A DNA stretch of 64,000 nucleotides from Brachionus manjavacas (Eukaryota > Rotifera > Eurotatoria > Ploima > Brachionidae): positions 248,001-312,000 of the forward strand of contig JAHQIY010000013.1 of the NCBI GenBank assembly GCA_019054805.1, read 5' to 3'. Positions 46,105 to 55,549 of the stretch are shown piece by piece. The notes under the pieces were generated by a model. It made no database searches. It worked only from the letters and a program-made list of their open reading frames with translations, and was not told the DNA's origin. The position numbers and the translations under genes were made by a program. The first letter of the stretch is position 1. Each line of letters opens with the position of its first letter.

Positions 46105-48097
46105 CCGTAAACGCTTGCAGACTACTCCAGGGCTTAACCTCATTTTCCGGATTTATTCCACTGGAATAGTTCCCATCGACACCATGTTAAAACATTTTTT
46201 TTTAATTTTATGGAATTGTGATAGATTTTTTGATTTATTCTAAGATTAAAACCCAATATTGAGTTTTTTTCCTGGCATATTTCTGAGTTTTTTTTTAAAG
46301 AAGAAAAACTCGTATATTAACTAAAAAAGATTTGGCAAAATATCCGGAAATGGAAAATGAGCTTCTAGCCTGGTTTGACTTGGAGAGATTAAACAAGAGA
46401 TCTGTTAGTGGATTAGATATTAAACATAAAGCTCTAGAAATTCATCGACGTATTTACTCGAACATTTTAGCACAGAACCCGTTTCAAGCTAGTGATGGAT
46501 GGCTTTATGGCTGGCTGGAAAGAAATAACAAAACTTACCGAAGGGTAACAACGACTAGAAGGGATCTTCCCAATAATTATATGCAAATTATTGCTGATTT
46601 TTTAACCAAATCAATTGAAGTATTAAGAAAAACAAACTGGAATCGTTCAAAAATCTTTAATATGGATGAGACGTCTATCTATCTAGACTGTCCATCTCGA
46701 TATACATTTACAGACAAGGGTGCTAAAAGAGTTAAAGTCGACACAAACGGGGCCGAGATGGTTCGTATTTCCGCAGCGTTTACTGCTTCAGCATGTGGTA
46801 ATAAATTGCCTATTTATTTGATTATACCTAGAACAAATGAATTGGAAAATTATACGCCTCCAGCCAATATAAGAATATTGTACAAGTCTACTACAACTTT
46901 CAATGAAGATACAATTTGTGAGTATTTAGAGACAATAATGAGTAATCGTAAAGGAAGTTATCTATATTTGGATTCGGCAAGGTGTCATATAACAACAAGT
47001 GTAAAAGACATGTTCAATCGTCTTGATTTGGAACAGTTTATTATACCGCCTCGAATGACTAACATTTTGCAGCCAGCAGACGTTTCATGGTTTGCGAAAG
47101 TAAAAAAGCGTATTGCGCTAAATGGAGCCAACAATCCATGGTAATTCGAAATCACCTGGCTATGTTTTGGCGATTCAGTGGTTGTCTGAAATTTGGGATG
47201 ATTTTGATGAGAGTTTAATAATTGATTCATTCGATTCTTGTGGTATAACTGGTCAATCACACTTACATAGCACTCTTAAAAACTTAGTCAACAACAATTT
47301 GATTTTTAATTCATATATAGATGATTTAGAAGAGGAAGAAGATATTTTAGGTTTGGACAACGTAGATGAAATTGATGTAAATCTTAGAGAGCTTGTGTTA
47401 GAAGAGAATACATCAATTGAAGCAAATCAATCAAGTCCTGAACAATTAATAACCAGTCCAGAACAAAGTCAAATACAATCGTATCAAAATCCACCTAATT
47501 CAACTCCAATAAATTTCAAACACCAGAAACAGATGAAAATGTCAATCAAATTGGTACTCCAGTAACTTCGAATGAAGCTCAACCACGATTAAATGGTCGA
47601 TATGTTCTTAAAGAACTAAATAATCAGCAAAATGTAAATCAACCAAATGTCTCAAATTCTTCGTCAATCACGATTCAAAAGCTGCCAAAAAAAAGAGGAA
47701 GAAAACCTCTCCCTCGTGACGAAAATGGAAAAATAATAAGACAACAAAACTTGTAAATCCAATTTTTTAAAACTTTAAATTTTTTTTAAATTTTTTTTTC
47801 CACTTTGAATCCTGGAATAAAACTCAATTTACATTTTTAAATATGGAATATATCGAAATCAAATATTTTTTTTATTCTTTTCTAATTAATTCCAGTTTTT
47901 GAAAAAAAAAAAAACTCAGAAATAAGCCAGGAAAAAAACTCAATATTGGGTTTTAATCTATGAATAAATCAAAAAATCTATCACAATTCCATAAAATTAA
48001 AAAAAAATGTTTTAACATGGTGTCGATGGGAACTATTCCAGTGGAATAAATCCGGAAAATGAGGTTAAGCCCTGGAGTAGTCTGCAAGCGTTTACGG
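46105..48097 (+). mobile_element. Pogo/Tigger-type DNA transposon, copy 1 (internally deleted)
   Basis: The element starts CCGTAAACGCTTGCAGACTA and ends with the inverse, flanked by TA on both sides (46103-46104 and 48098-48099), as expected for Tc1/mariner-pogo elements. Its right TIR is about 300 bp. The left TIR is cut short because about 540 bp present in copy 2 (57885-58420) are missing here, so the transposase start is lost. The deletion joins a T-run to an A-rich stretch. Confidence 0.88.
46310..47757 (+). pseudogene. Pogo-type transposase, truncated and frameshifted (copy 1)
   Basis: It lacks the first roughly 85 residues of the copy 2 protein and begins KRRKTRILTKKDLAKYPEME. The CENP-B-type DNA-binding segment and DDE core (NMDETSIY, YLYLDSARCH, LQPADVSW) are intact. 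A six-A run where copy 2 has seven shifts the frame soon after LQPADVSW. The carboxy-terminal part follows in other frames (GNSKSPGYVLAIQWLSEIWD from 47122, then an AT-hook KKRGRKPLPRDENG ending at 47757). It has no usable start, so it is inactive. Confidence 0.85.
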
Positions 48098-48099
48098 TA

Positions 48100-48354
48100 G
48101 TTTTTCAAGTAGATAAAATTGAAAATGATTGTGGATTAAATCTAATGACAACAATGGAGGGAACATAAAAAGAAATTAAATCAAATGAACTTATTACAAA
48201 AACACAAAAAGAAAATTTAAATGTGGAAATTTTTAAAGAACTCCTATTATCAAACAATGATTTTAACTCCTTCGAAGAAGCTGAAACCAAAAATATGATT
48301 TTGTACAAAGAATGTTTAATATTTAAAGAGTTATTAAAGCTTTTCTCTTTTTGA
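48100..48354 (+). pseudogene. Unidentified mobile-element-like protein, part 2
   Basis: Directly after the pogo element the plus strand reads VFQVDKIENDCGLNLMTTME, then a stop, KEIKSNELITKTQKENLNVE and ECLIFKELLKLFSF before a stop. It continues the frame interrupted at 46104. The same segment follows pogo copy 2 (60233-60485). No known family was recognised. Confidence 0.4.
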
Positions 48355-48477
48355 ACGATGTATATATCACACATTATACGAGCAAAGAAGATTCTATCAC
48401 ATTTTTGTCAATATTAAAACAATTAATTTGGCAGAATGTGTGCCAACAAATGTAATCAACACTGTTATCGGATGATT

Positions 48478-49515
48478 GAATAACCTAGTCAACGAGACTA
48501 CCAATCTTGTCAAACAGTCAAACAGTCGGAAAATCTAGTCAAACAGGCGGCAAATTCTATCTCACAGATGGAACTTCTTGTCAACGAGAAAACCAATCTG
48601 GTCAAACAGTTGGAAACTCCGCTTACGAGACAGAAAATCTGGTCAAACAGGTGGTATATTTTATCTAAGAAATGGAAAACCTGGTCAACGAGACGGAAAA
48701 TCTAGTCAAACAGATGGAAATTTTTATCTAAAAGATGGAAAAACTAGTCCACGAGATTACCAATCTAGTCAAATAAATGGCATTTCAGGTCAAACAGATG
48801 TCAAATCTGGTTAAATAGTCGAAAACTCTGTAAAAACGAGACGGAAAATCTGATCAAACAGGCGGAAAATTTTATCGGACAGATTGAAAACCTGTTCAAC
48901 GAGACGGAAAATCTAGTCAAACAGATGTCCATTCTGGTCAAACAGTCAGCAAATTTGATCTTATAAAATAAAAACCTGCTCAACGAGACTGAATATCTGG
49001 TCAAATAGATCGCAATTCTGGTCTTATAGTTGGATACTCTTCTAAACAATGCAGAAATTCTGGTCGAATAGATGGCAATTCTGGTCAAGCAGTCGGAATA
49101 TTTTTTCTTATTGAGGCAAAACCTGGTCAATGAGACGTAAAATCTAGTCAAACTGGTTTCAAATTAATAACTAACAGACAGAACTTCTGGTCAACAAGAT
49201 TTGACAAGAATTGCTTACTGTCTGGCAAGAATTGCTTACTGTCTGGCAAGAATTGCTTACTGTCTGGCAAGAATTGCTTACTGTCTGGCAAGAATTGCTT
49301 ACTGTCTGGCAAGAATTGCTTACTGTCTGGCAAGAATTGCTTACTGTCTGGCAAGAATTGCTTACTGTCTGGCAAGAATTGCTTACTGTCTGGCAAGAAT
49401 TGCCATCTATACGAATAGAAATTGTAAAACCGTCAAAATTTACGTCTAGTAGATCGGATTTTCTTTCTGTTAGAAAAAAACTGGTCAAATAGAAGACTTT
49501 TCAGGTCAAACAGTT
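48478..49515 (+). repeat. Degenerate 21-bp satellite array, copy 1
   Basis: About 49 units with a strict 21-bp period and much sequence drift. A representative unit is GTCAAACAGACGGAAAATCT followed by G; common variants replace AAACAG by AACGAG. Because 21 is divisible by three, open frames of 60-120 codons arise on both strands by chance, with heptad translations such as SGQTDGK. The last third is a young homogeneous block (49205-49399). Confidence 0.85.
49205..49399 (+). repeat. Homogeneous 21-bp minisatellite, nine units
   Basis: Nine near-identical copies of AGAATTGCTTACTGTCTGGC plus A. In the duplicated block at 61317-61361 there are only two. It sits in phase with the older degenerate array, so it is a recent expansion of one of its units. 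Confidence 0.92.
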
Positions 49516-49532
49516 AAAAAATAAAATAATAT

Positions 49533-49868
49533 CGTAGACTGAGCTCCCTCTGAGCTCTGATCCACTGAGTTGGGGTCTATCGGTACCCAGCACGCTATAT
49601 AGTTTTCCGGACCACAAACCATCAGTTGTCCATCGAACGGTGTTGATCGGATCATCTGTAGCAGCAACTGATTCTCTTGAATTTTATTCATGGTCAAGAA
49701 CATGAGGGGTGCGGGCCGCCTCTCAATCATGCGACATCTCAGCAGTCCTCCCCGTTCTCGACCACCATTCTCCCATATCCACTCCTCAATTGCGCTACGG
49801 GTGACATTTCTCAAGGGTTCTGCTCGGACCTCGGACGGGACTTTACTCTCTTCGCACTGGCATATCAT
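49533..49868 (-). CDS. Extra ORF 3' of pol in the second gypsy family (copy 1)
   Basis: About 112 residues, starting MICQCEESKVPSEVRAEP at the ATG at 49868. The body contains SAIEEWIWENGG, MNKIQENQLLLQMIRSTP and FDGQLMVCGPENYIACWVP, and the frame runs into satellite DNA after SSEGAQST. No known family is recognised, and there is no signal peptide or membrane segment, so it is not an obvious env. It is GC-rich like pol and unlike its AT-rich surroundings. It is separated from pol by a 195-bp AT-rich spacer. The same ORF is present in the second copy with one 1-nt deletion. The function is unknown. Confidence 0.55.
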
Positions 49869-49920
49869 GTTATTTTTTGTAAATTTTTTTTTTGTTTTTT
49901 TTTTTTTTTATTTATATAAC

Positions 49921-50010
49921 ATGATAATTTTACGTGCTTTGGGGAGCACAACTTTCCTACAAAATTTTCTTATCAACGTGCTATGGAGAGCATAACTTTC
50001 TTACAAGATG
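49921..50010 (-). repeat. Tandem pair of hairpin-forming 46-bp units in the retroelement 3' region
   Basis: On the plus strand ACGTGCTTTGGGGAGCACAA is followed 45 bases later by ACGTGCTATGGAGAGCATAA, each then CTTTCYTACAA. Each unit can fold as a 5-bp stem with a 6-base loop (GTGCT-CCCCAA-AGCAC on the element's strand). Runs of 16-18 T flank the pair. A structural RNA role is only inferred. Confidence 0.5.
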
Positions 50011-50062
50011 TTTTTTTTTTTTTTTTTCAAAAATTTATAAATATTTAAAAAAATCATAATAC

Positions 50063-50479
50063 TTAGATAAATTGCAACCGATCTGGTGGTTTCCTAGACC
50101 TTTTTGGACGCACGGTGTCTTCTGGTTTACCCCCGTTCAACTCGTTTCGAGCAGCATCCACTTGCCTTCGCAAATCGTAGTTCGGTTCACAAACGGAGGT
50201 ATCAGAATCCGATTCGGTACGGTTCTCCGGCTGATTGTTGTCTTCATTCAGATTCAGAAAATCTGTGTCCATTTAGTAACTGTCTTGGTTAATTTCTGCT
50301 GCGCTGCTATGTATCTCGTTGGTTTCGGTAACTTGAACTTCCGCGTCTGGCGACCATTCGGCTTGGGCGCCACCTGAACTGTTCACTGATTCCTCGATCA
50401 TTGTTTTATAGCAGGTGTTACTGGGGGGTTTAAAACACCTTTTCAACCTATTAGCGTGGACCAACTGGTAATAGCGCAC
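50063..50479 (-). pseudogene. Gypsy pol C-terminal tail with an in-frame stop
   Basis: This continues integrase after a one-base frame change: VRYYQLVHANRLKRCFKPPS, an acidic Ser/Glu segment ending INQDSY, then an in-frame TAA at 50273 and MDTDFLNLNEDNNQPENRTE to RPKRSRKPPDRLQFI. The same stop is present in copy 2 (about 62870), so it predates the duplication. The basic RPKRSRKPPDRL end is common in gypsy pol tails. Confidence 0.7.
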
Positions 50480-50483
50480 GCTA

Positions 50484-51784
50484 TTAAACGTCTGCCCGGA
50501 TCAGGTAATTATTCTCACTTAGGACTTCGACAACGGTGAAAGGCCCTTTCCATTTATGGCTCAGTTTCTTTGACACACCTTTTTTTTTCGATTGTTTTAG
50601 CAAGTATACCCGGTCCCCGAGGGCGTAGCCAAAAAGCCTTACATTTCGGTCTGCGTAGAATTTAAATTTACTCACTTTGACGTCTGAATTTTGGGCTACG
50701 GTCTCATTACATCTGAGCAGATCGGCTCGGACTTTGCTTGCATACGACAATAAATCTAAATTTAAATCCAGATCTGTGGCAGGGAACAACAAATCCACGG
50801 GTAACTTTGGTTTTCGACCATAGATGACTTCAAACGGTGTTAAGCCCGTCGTATGGTGCACCGCGGTGTTATAGGCAAACGCTAACTTAGGTAGGTATTT
50901 GTCCCAGTTTTTTGTGAGTCGGCTACATAACACGCCAACATTTGCTCCAGCGTGCGGTTGAATCTCTCAGTTTCCCCGTCACATTGAGGATGGTACGCAG
51001 ATGTCCGCAGTCTCTGAATGTCTAGCAACTCATAAAGCTGATTCATCAGCTCCGATTGGAAATTGGTTCCTCTGTCCGACAGCGAGGCTTAAGGTACACC
51101 ATGCCGGCAGATAAATTGAATCAAACAATCCGCCACTTCATCGGCCTTTTGCGACTTCAGCGGGAACAACTCCACGAATTTTGAAAAATGGCAGACAATC
51201 ACCAAGATGTAAAGAGAATCGCTATCTGTCCGGGGTAACGGACCCAATATGTCCCATGTTATTAAACGGAAGGGTCTGCTGGACCTAATCGGAACTATGG
51301 GCTGCTTGGTATAATTTTTTGGGGCTTTTACAAATGCGCATTGATCGCATTGCTGAATTTATTCTGCTACATTCTTTAGGTATTCGGGCCAGTAGAACTA
51401 AAGTTTAATTTTATTGGTTGTTTTATCTACCCCAAGGTGTCCACTGAACGGATCATTATGAACTTTCTATAGGGCTTCTGTTCGATCCTTTACCGGGACC
51501 ACATATTGATAATGTATCCCAGACTCATCTTTGTCATAACGCCGATAAACGTTTTTTCCGAAAATTTTAAAACGCCCAAACTGGCACCAGTAGATAAATA
51601 GTTCTGGATTTGTTTTGTCACATGTATCCGGTCTCGACCCTGTTCTTATCCAACTGTGCAGCTCTGCAATAGCATCATCTTCGAGCTGGTCTTCATTGAA
51701 ATCGGTTTGTTGTAAAACCAGATTATTAATCACTACTCCTGGGTCCCTAGTGCTCTCTTCCTCCACGTCGTTTTCTTCTTCCAA
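50484..51784 (-). pseudogene. Gypsy integrase with several in-frame stops
   Basis: The linker before the zinc finger reads ELHSWIRTGSRPD, YWCQFGRFKIF and YQYVVPVKDRTEAL, then stop. The HHCC finger follows with stops inserted (HNDPFSGHLGVDKTTNKIKL, FYWPEYLKNVAE, CDQCAF). The DDE core is recognisable (ITWDILGPLPRTDSDSLYIL, SLSDRGTNFQSELMNQLYEL, AYHPQCDGETERFNRTLEQM). The last 149 codons (50484-50933) are open: LPKLAFAYNTAVHHTTGLTP and SHKWKGPFTVVEVLSENNYL. At least four in-frame TAG/TAA codons disable it, and three of them are also present in copy 2. Confidence 0.85.
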
Positions 51785-52126
51785 CAGCCATCTAGACAGC
51801 GCATCCGCGTTACCGTTCTCGTTCTCGCGATTCGTAGTTCGATCAACTACCTAGTTAACCTTGGCGCTGGGTTCTTAAGGTTTTAACCAAACCAAGGGCT
51901 TATGGTCTGTAACAATAGTAAATTTCCTGCCATAGAGATAATGTTTGAAATGTTCAATGGCTAACACTATCGCTAACAGTTCCCGCTCAGCCGCCGAATA
52001 CTTTCTTTGCTGCTTCGTAAATCTTTTACTCCAGTAAGCAACAGGTCTCCACGATCCTTTATATTTTTGACTTAAAACAACCCCGGCGCTGTGTTCGCTC
52101 GTATCAGTTTCCAGTCTAAAATCTTC
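51785..52126 (-). pseudogene. Gypsy RNase H domain
   Basis: The minus strand reads GSWRPVAYWSKRFTKQQRKY, SAAERELLAIVLAIEHFKHY and FTIVTDHKPLVWL, the usual RNase H of Ty3/gypsy pol. It ends in a broken segment with two stops and then ENGNADALSRW. A short deletion is likely in the region that normally carries RWxxxLxxYxF. Confidence 0.78.
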
Positions 52127-53205
52127 TTAAAAGTTGGGAAGTATTAAAACACCTTTTTTCCCATCATCCGGCGTTGTAAGACATGTCCGGATCATATCGA
52201 AACTTGCTTGTCTATTCTCGTTCCAATCAATATTCTTACTTTTTTCGGTTGCCTCGTGCAGTGGTCCTGCTATTTCAGCAAAACCCTTAACAAAACGTCT
52301 ATAATGGTTCGCCAGTCCTAAAAAACTCTGTAATTGTTTCATTGTTTTAGGTCTTTCGTATCTGAAAAAAACTTCTATTTTACTGGGTGAGGGATTTACA
52401 GTGCCATTACAGTTGACATGGCCGAGATATTCAATGGCTGTGACGAACCACTCGCATTTCTCCCAGTTAATTTTTAAAACTGCAGCTCGGATCCGTTCAA
52501 GAACTGTCCGTAAGTGAATGAAATGCTCCTCCAACGTCTTCGAGAAAATGATAATGTCGTCCAAATAGACAAGGCAAAAAACGTTCAAGATTCCTTTAAG
52601 TTCTTTTTCCATGGTCCGCTAAAACGTCGCCGGTGCAATTGTCAGCCCGAACGACATGAAGTTGAATTCAAATAAACCAAAATCGGTGATGAATGCAGTT
52701 TTGGCTTGTCATCCTCCTTAATTCTAATCTGATGATAGCCCGAAGTCAAATCCAATTTTGAAAATTTAGTCGCTCCGTTCAGCAGGGCAATCAACGTTTC
52801 AATTTTTGGGAGTGGGTAGCTATCCTTGATGGTAACCTCATTAAGTTTCCGATAATCGATACATAAGCGAATTTTCCCATTACTTTTCTTAATTAATACT
52901 ATTGGGGAGGCCCATGGAGAATCGCTTTCTCGGATGAGATCTGCCATCAACATGTCATCGATTTGCTTTTTGACTTCATCACGCAGCGAGAAAAGGATGC
53001 TTCTTGCGGGTTGTCGTATGGGTTTATTGTTAATTAAATCAATCCCATGTTCGCAAATGTTCGTTTGAGTTATCGAATTCAGATCTTTTCCTATAAAATC
53101 GGAGAACTCGTCTTCAATTATTAACTTGTACGTAGCAACATTTACGGTCCCGATGTTCGCCGATTCTACCACCGTTCCGGAGTTATCACGTTTGATATCG
53201 GGCAC
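52127..53205 (-). pseudogene. Gypsy reverse transcriptase in two frames
   Basis: The first part (52642-53205) has RSILFSLRDEVKKQIDDML, LIRESDSPWASPIVLIKK, GKIRLCIDYRKLNEVTIKDS, YPLPKIETL and FSKLDLTSGYHQIRI. The second (52127-52612) has the catalytic box VYLDDIIIFSKTLEEH, EYLGHVNCNGTVNPSPSKIE and LQSFLGLANHYRRFVKGFAE. About 30 bases with a stop and a frame change separate them, at the position of the FGL segment. All catalytic Asp residues are present. Confidence 0.88.
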
Positions 53206-53468
53206 CTTTGTAAAGTTGCAAGTTGAAATTTTACCTGAGTTTTTCTTCGACAGCGCTGACCTGATGCATTCCAGATGTCTGCCAGCTTGAATGCAACGTC
53301 TAACCCGAGGAGACAGTCGTTTACCTATTCATCCACTACAATTATTTCAACTTCATTCTCAAAACTTATCAATTTCACGGAACACTTTCCCTTTCCAATT
53401 ACTTTGACAGGGCCTCCAACACAAGTCTCCAACGGTACTAGTGCTGCATCGGGGGTCTTGCAATGATC

Positions 53469-53678
53469 CTAAATTCGCTTCGCCACTTTTGAACTAACCG
53501 TACCAGTGTCAAGCAGAAAATTCACAGGTTTGTTGTTCATTTGCAAAGTTCCGGAGATGCTTTTGTCAAACATTATTTTGTTGATTACTTGATTTGACAG
53601 GCTCTGCTCTGCTCGATTCTTACTACCCAGCGTTGACAGTTTCATTTGATTTCTTCTTGAATAGCAGCCTGCTACCAA
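53469..53678 (-). pseudogene. Gypsy aspartic protease
   Basis: The active site PVNFLLDTGT lies about 50 codons after the second zinc knuckle (CLHCGKPGHLVAGC, which lies upstream in the same frame across an in-frame stop near 53742). The frame closes shortly after VSSKVAKRI. Between 53205 and 53469 the flap and linker region is broken by stops. Confidence 0.75.
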
Positions 53679-53741
53679 ATGACCTGGTTTTCCACAGTGC
53701 AGGCATAATTTTCCATTACCTTGCGAGGTCGATGGTTCAAA

Positions 53742-54626
53742 TTATTCTTGCATTTTAGGAAACGATTCATTCATTTGATTCCTCCTTAGATAACAGTCCG
53801 CTCCCCAATGACCTTTTTTGCCGCAGAAAAAACATACTTTCTCACCACTTGGATTGTTATATTGGTCAATTTGGTTCGACCAACTAACATGCTTCTGGGT
53901 CTCCACGTGACTAGTTTCTTTGTCTCCCATTTTTTCCGAGCCGTTCGGATTATGTTGGTTTCTGTGTAAAATTTGAAGCCTGGCATATGTTTGAACCACT
54001 AAGTCATACGCCTCAGAGCAAGTTTGTAAATTCGAAACATCGACTCTCCAAAATACTGCTTTTTCGCTCAGGCCGGTGATAAATCTTTCTTTCACCAAAT
54101 AATCGTAGCGGCTCTGCTCGAAACTCCCCGTATACACGAAAGCATTTCGTGCCAAGATCCACAGGTTGGTATAAAAATCACGAAAATCCTCACCAGGTAG
54201 CTGTTTCCGATTGTAGAATTCGGCTACCGCATCTGTTTGGGAAGCCGGTTGTTTTCCAAACATTTTGACCATCAGTTTTTCCAATTCGAACATATCCACA
54301 GGGCCCTTAGGAACCCTGAATTCGAACCTACTCAGACAATCGTCGTCCAAAAAAGTTGCCACACAATTCCGCAGATCAGCTTCCATAATTCTGTTGTTTT
54401 CAACAAACAATATAAATCGATTCCACCACGTGCGAATATCTTGCTTTAGTGTGAAAATTGTTGGCTTAAACGACCATTCTTTAGACGGCGCCGAATCTTT
54501 CATTGTTTGAACTGCCATTGATTTTTGTTCTCCTCCCTGTAGTGTGTTTTCGTTAGCACCTTCTTCCGACCCCTTGTATATGTCGAACATTTCGGAATTT
54601 TTAAATGGGTTAATTGGCGTGTCCAA
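53742..54626 (-). pseudogene. Gypsy gag with CCHC zinc knuckle
   Basis: A 294-codon open stretch. The capsid-like core includes DIRTWWNRFILFVENNRI, FYNRKQLPGEDFRDFYTNLW and YLVKERFITGLSEKAVFW. A knuckle CFFCGKKGHWGADC follows near the end. A second knuckle lies beyond the stop at 53742. The amino end continues upstream across stops near 54650 into the leader, so the ATG here may not be the original start. Confidence 0.8.
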
Positions 54627-54718
54627 ATTAGCATCTCGCCTTCTTTAATTAGGGAGAAACACATTTTCCTCTAATGCCTCATTAGACTTAGGGTCATTCC
54701 ACGACTCACTGAAAGGAT

Positions 54719-55197
54719 TTATTGGTGCCATTTGTACACCATTACATCATCGTTAAAAGAACTCTTTTGTGTTTTGATCGGCTCTAACAAAGATTTTCCC
54801 CCGTGTTGTCCCGGCTCAGAACTGCTGTACAAATTTCGACCTGTGTTAGGAAAAGAACGTCCCCGGATATTCCAACTGAATCCTATTTGATCATCATTTC
54901 GCCATTTGTATCTCGGTTCGGTTTGGATCGCTGACTTTTCCAAATAATCTTGGCGAACTTTTTCCGGAGTCCCGTTGAACAACTCATTTGTGTTGGCGAA
55001 TTGAAGACCAGCATTTGAATTTTTTTCTGACCAGTCCAGAGGTACATAATGACTTTTAAAGCACTAGCTACAACAATCATGGTTAAAGCTAGCACAGCTA
55101 TGAGAAAACACAGCTGTACGAACAAAAACACGTGTTCATCCAACCTCGTGTACTTTTTTTTTTTTTTTTTTTTTGTAAGCTTAACCGCTGCCACCAA
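54719..55197 (-). pseudogene. Leader of the second gypsy element with a hydrophobic segment
   Basis: From the PBS the minus strand opens a frame (54883-55197) with a poly-Lys stretch from a long A-run. A strongly hydrophobic segment follows (HVFLFVQLCFLIAVLALTMI, then VVASALKVIMYL) that would pass as a membrane helix. About 40 codons later another frame takes over with the gag-like LDWSEKNSNAGLQF and ELFNGTPEKVRQDYLEKS. No ATG precedes the hydrophobic part. Whether it is ever translated with gag is unknown. Confidence 0.45.
55179..55196 (-). other. Primer binding site of the second gypsy element
   Basis: TGGTGGCAGCGGTTAAGC on the minus strand, next to the start of the leader. TGG at the 5' end matches a tRNA 3' CCA. 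The LTR should end at 55197, but its other end was not found. Confidence 0.6.
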
Positions 55198-55549
55198 TTA
55201 AATAGGGATTCTTGAGTTGTAAAAACATAGTTCGCAATTCCTATAAAAATAAGGAAGTATCTAATCTATATTCGAAATGTAGAATTTTAAAACTAGTCGA
55301 TATAAATCTACAAATTAAAGAAAAAATAGTTTATTTCCCATAAAATTTATGAACAAAAAAATCAAATAAAGTTTTAATTATTAATTAAATTTTTTCATTT
55401 AAAGGAAACTTAAAATATGGATTTCATTCAATATTTTAATGTTAAATTTTATTAAGTCAAAAAAAACATTATTGATAAAAATATCACTTATATCGTATCC
55501 CAACAAATAATAAACCAATTTAAAATTATAATTAATATAAAATTTATTT

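Larger units (their letters stand above)
49531..55197 (-). mobile_element. Second Ty3/gypsy family, nearly full coding region, inactive
   Basis: On the minus strand the order is PBS (55196-55179), leader with a hydrophobic segment, gag with zinc knuckles, protease, RT, RNase H, integrase, a C-terminal tail, an AT-rich spacer with hairpins, and an extra ORF. Neither LTR could be delimited: the 5' LTR should lie just above 55197, and the 3' side ends at 49531, where the satellite begins. Stops and frameshifts occur throughout. A partial second copy starts at 62102. Confidence 0.88.

Noticed and set aside
49148..49492. ORFs with perfect heptad repeats on both strands
   Set aside because: They result from a 21-bp tandem repeat, which keeps frames open in several phases at once; there is no start context or non-repeat domain.
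48478..49515. CRISPR array
   Set aside because: Units are contiguous without spacers, highly degenerate, and the context is eukaryotic.
50484..51784. An alternative genetic code with TAA/TAG as sense
   Set aside because: Host genes (myosin VI, Rubicon-like, ATRIP-like) use standard stops at family-appropriate ends; the retroelement stops fall at varied residues and fit pseudogenisation.
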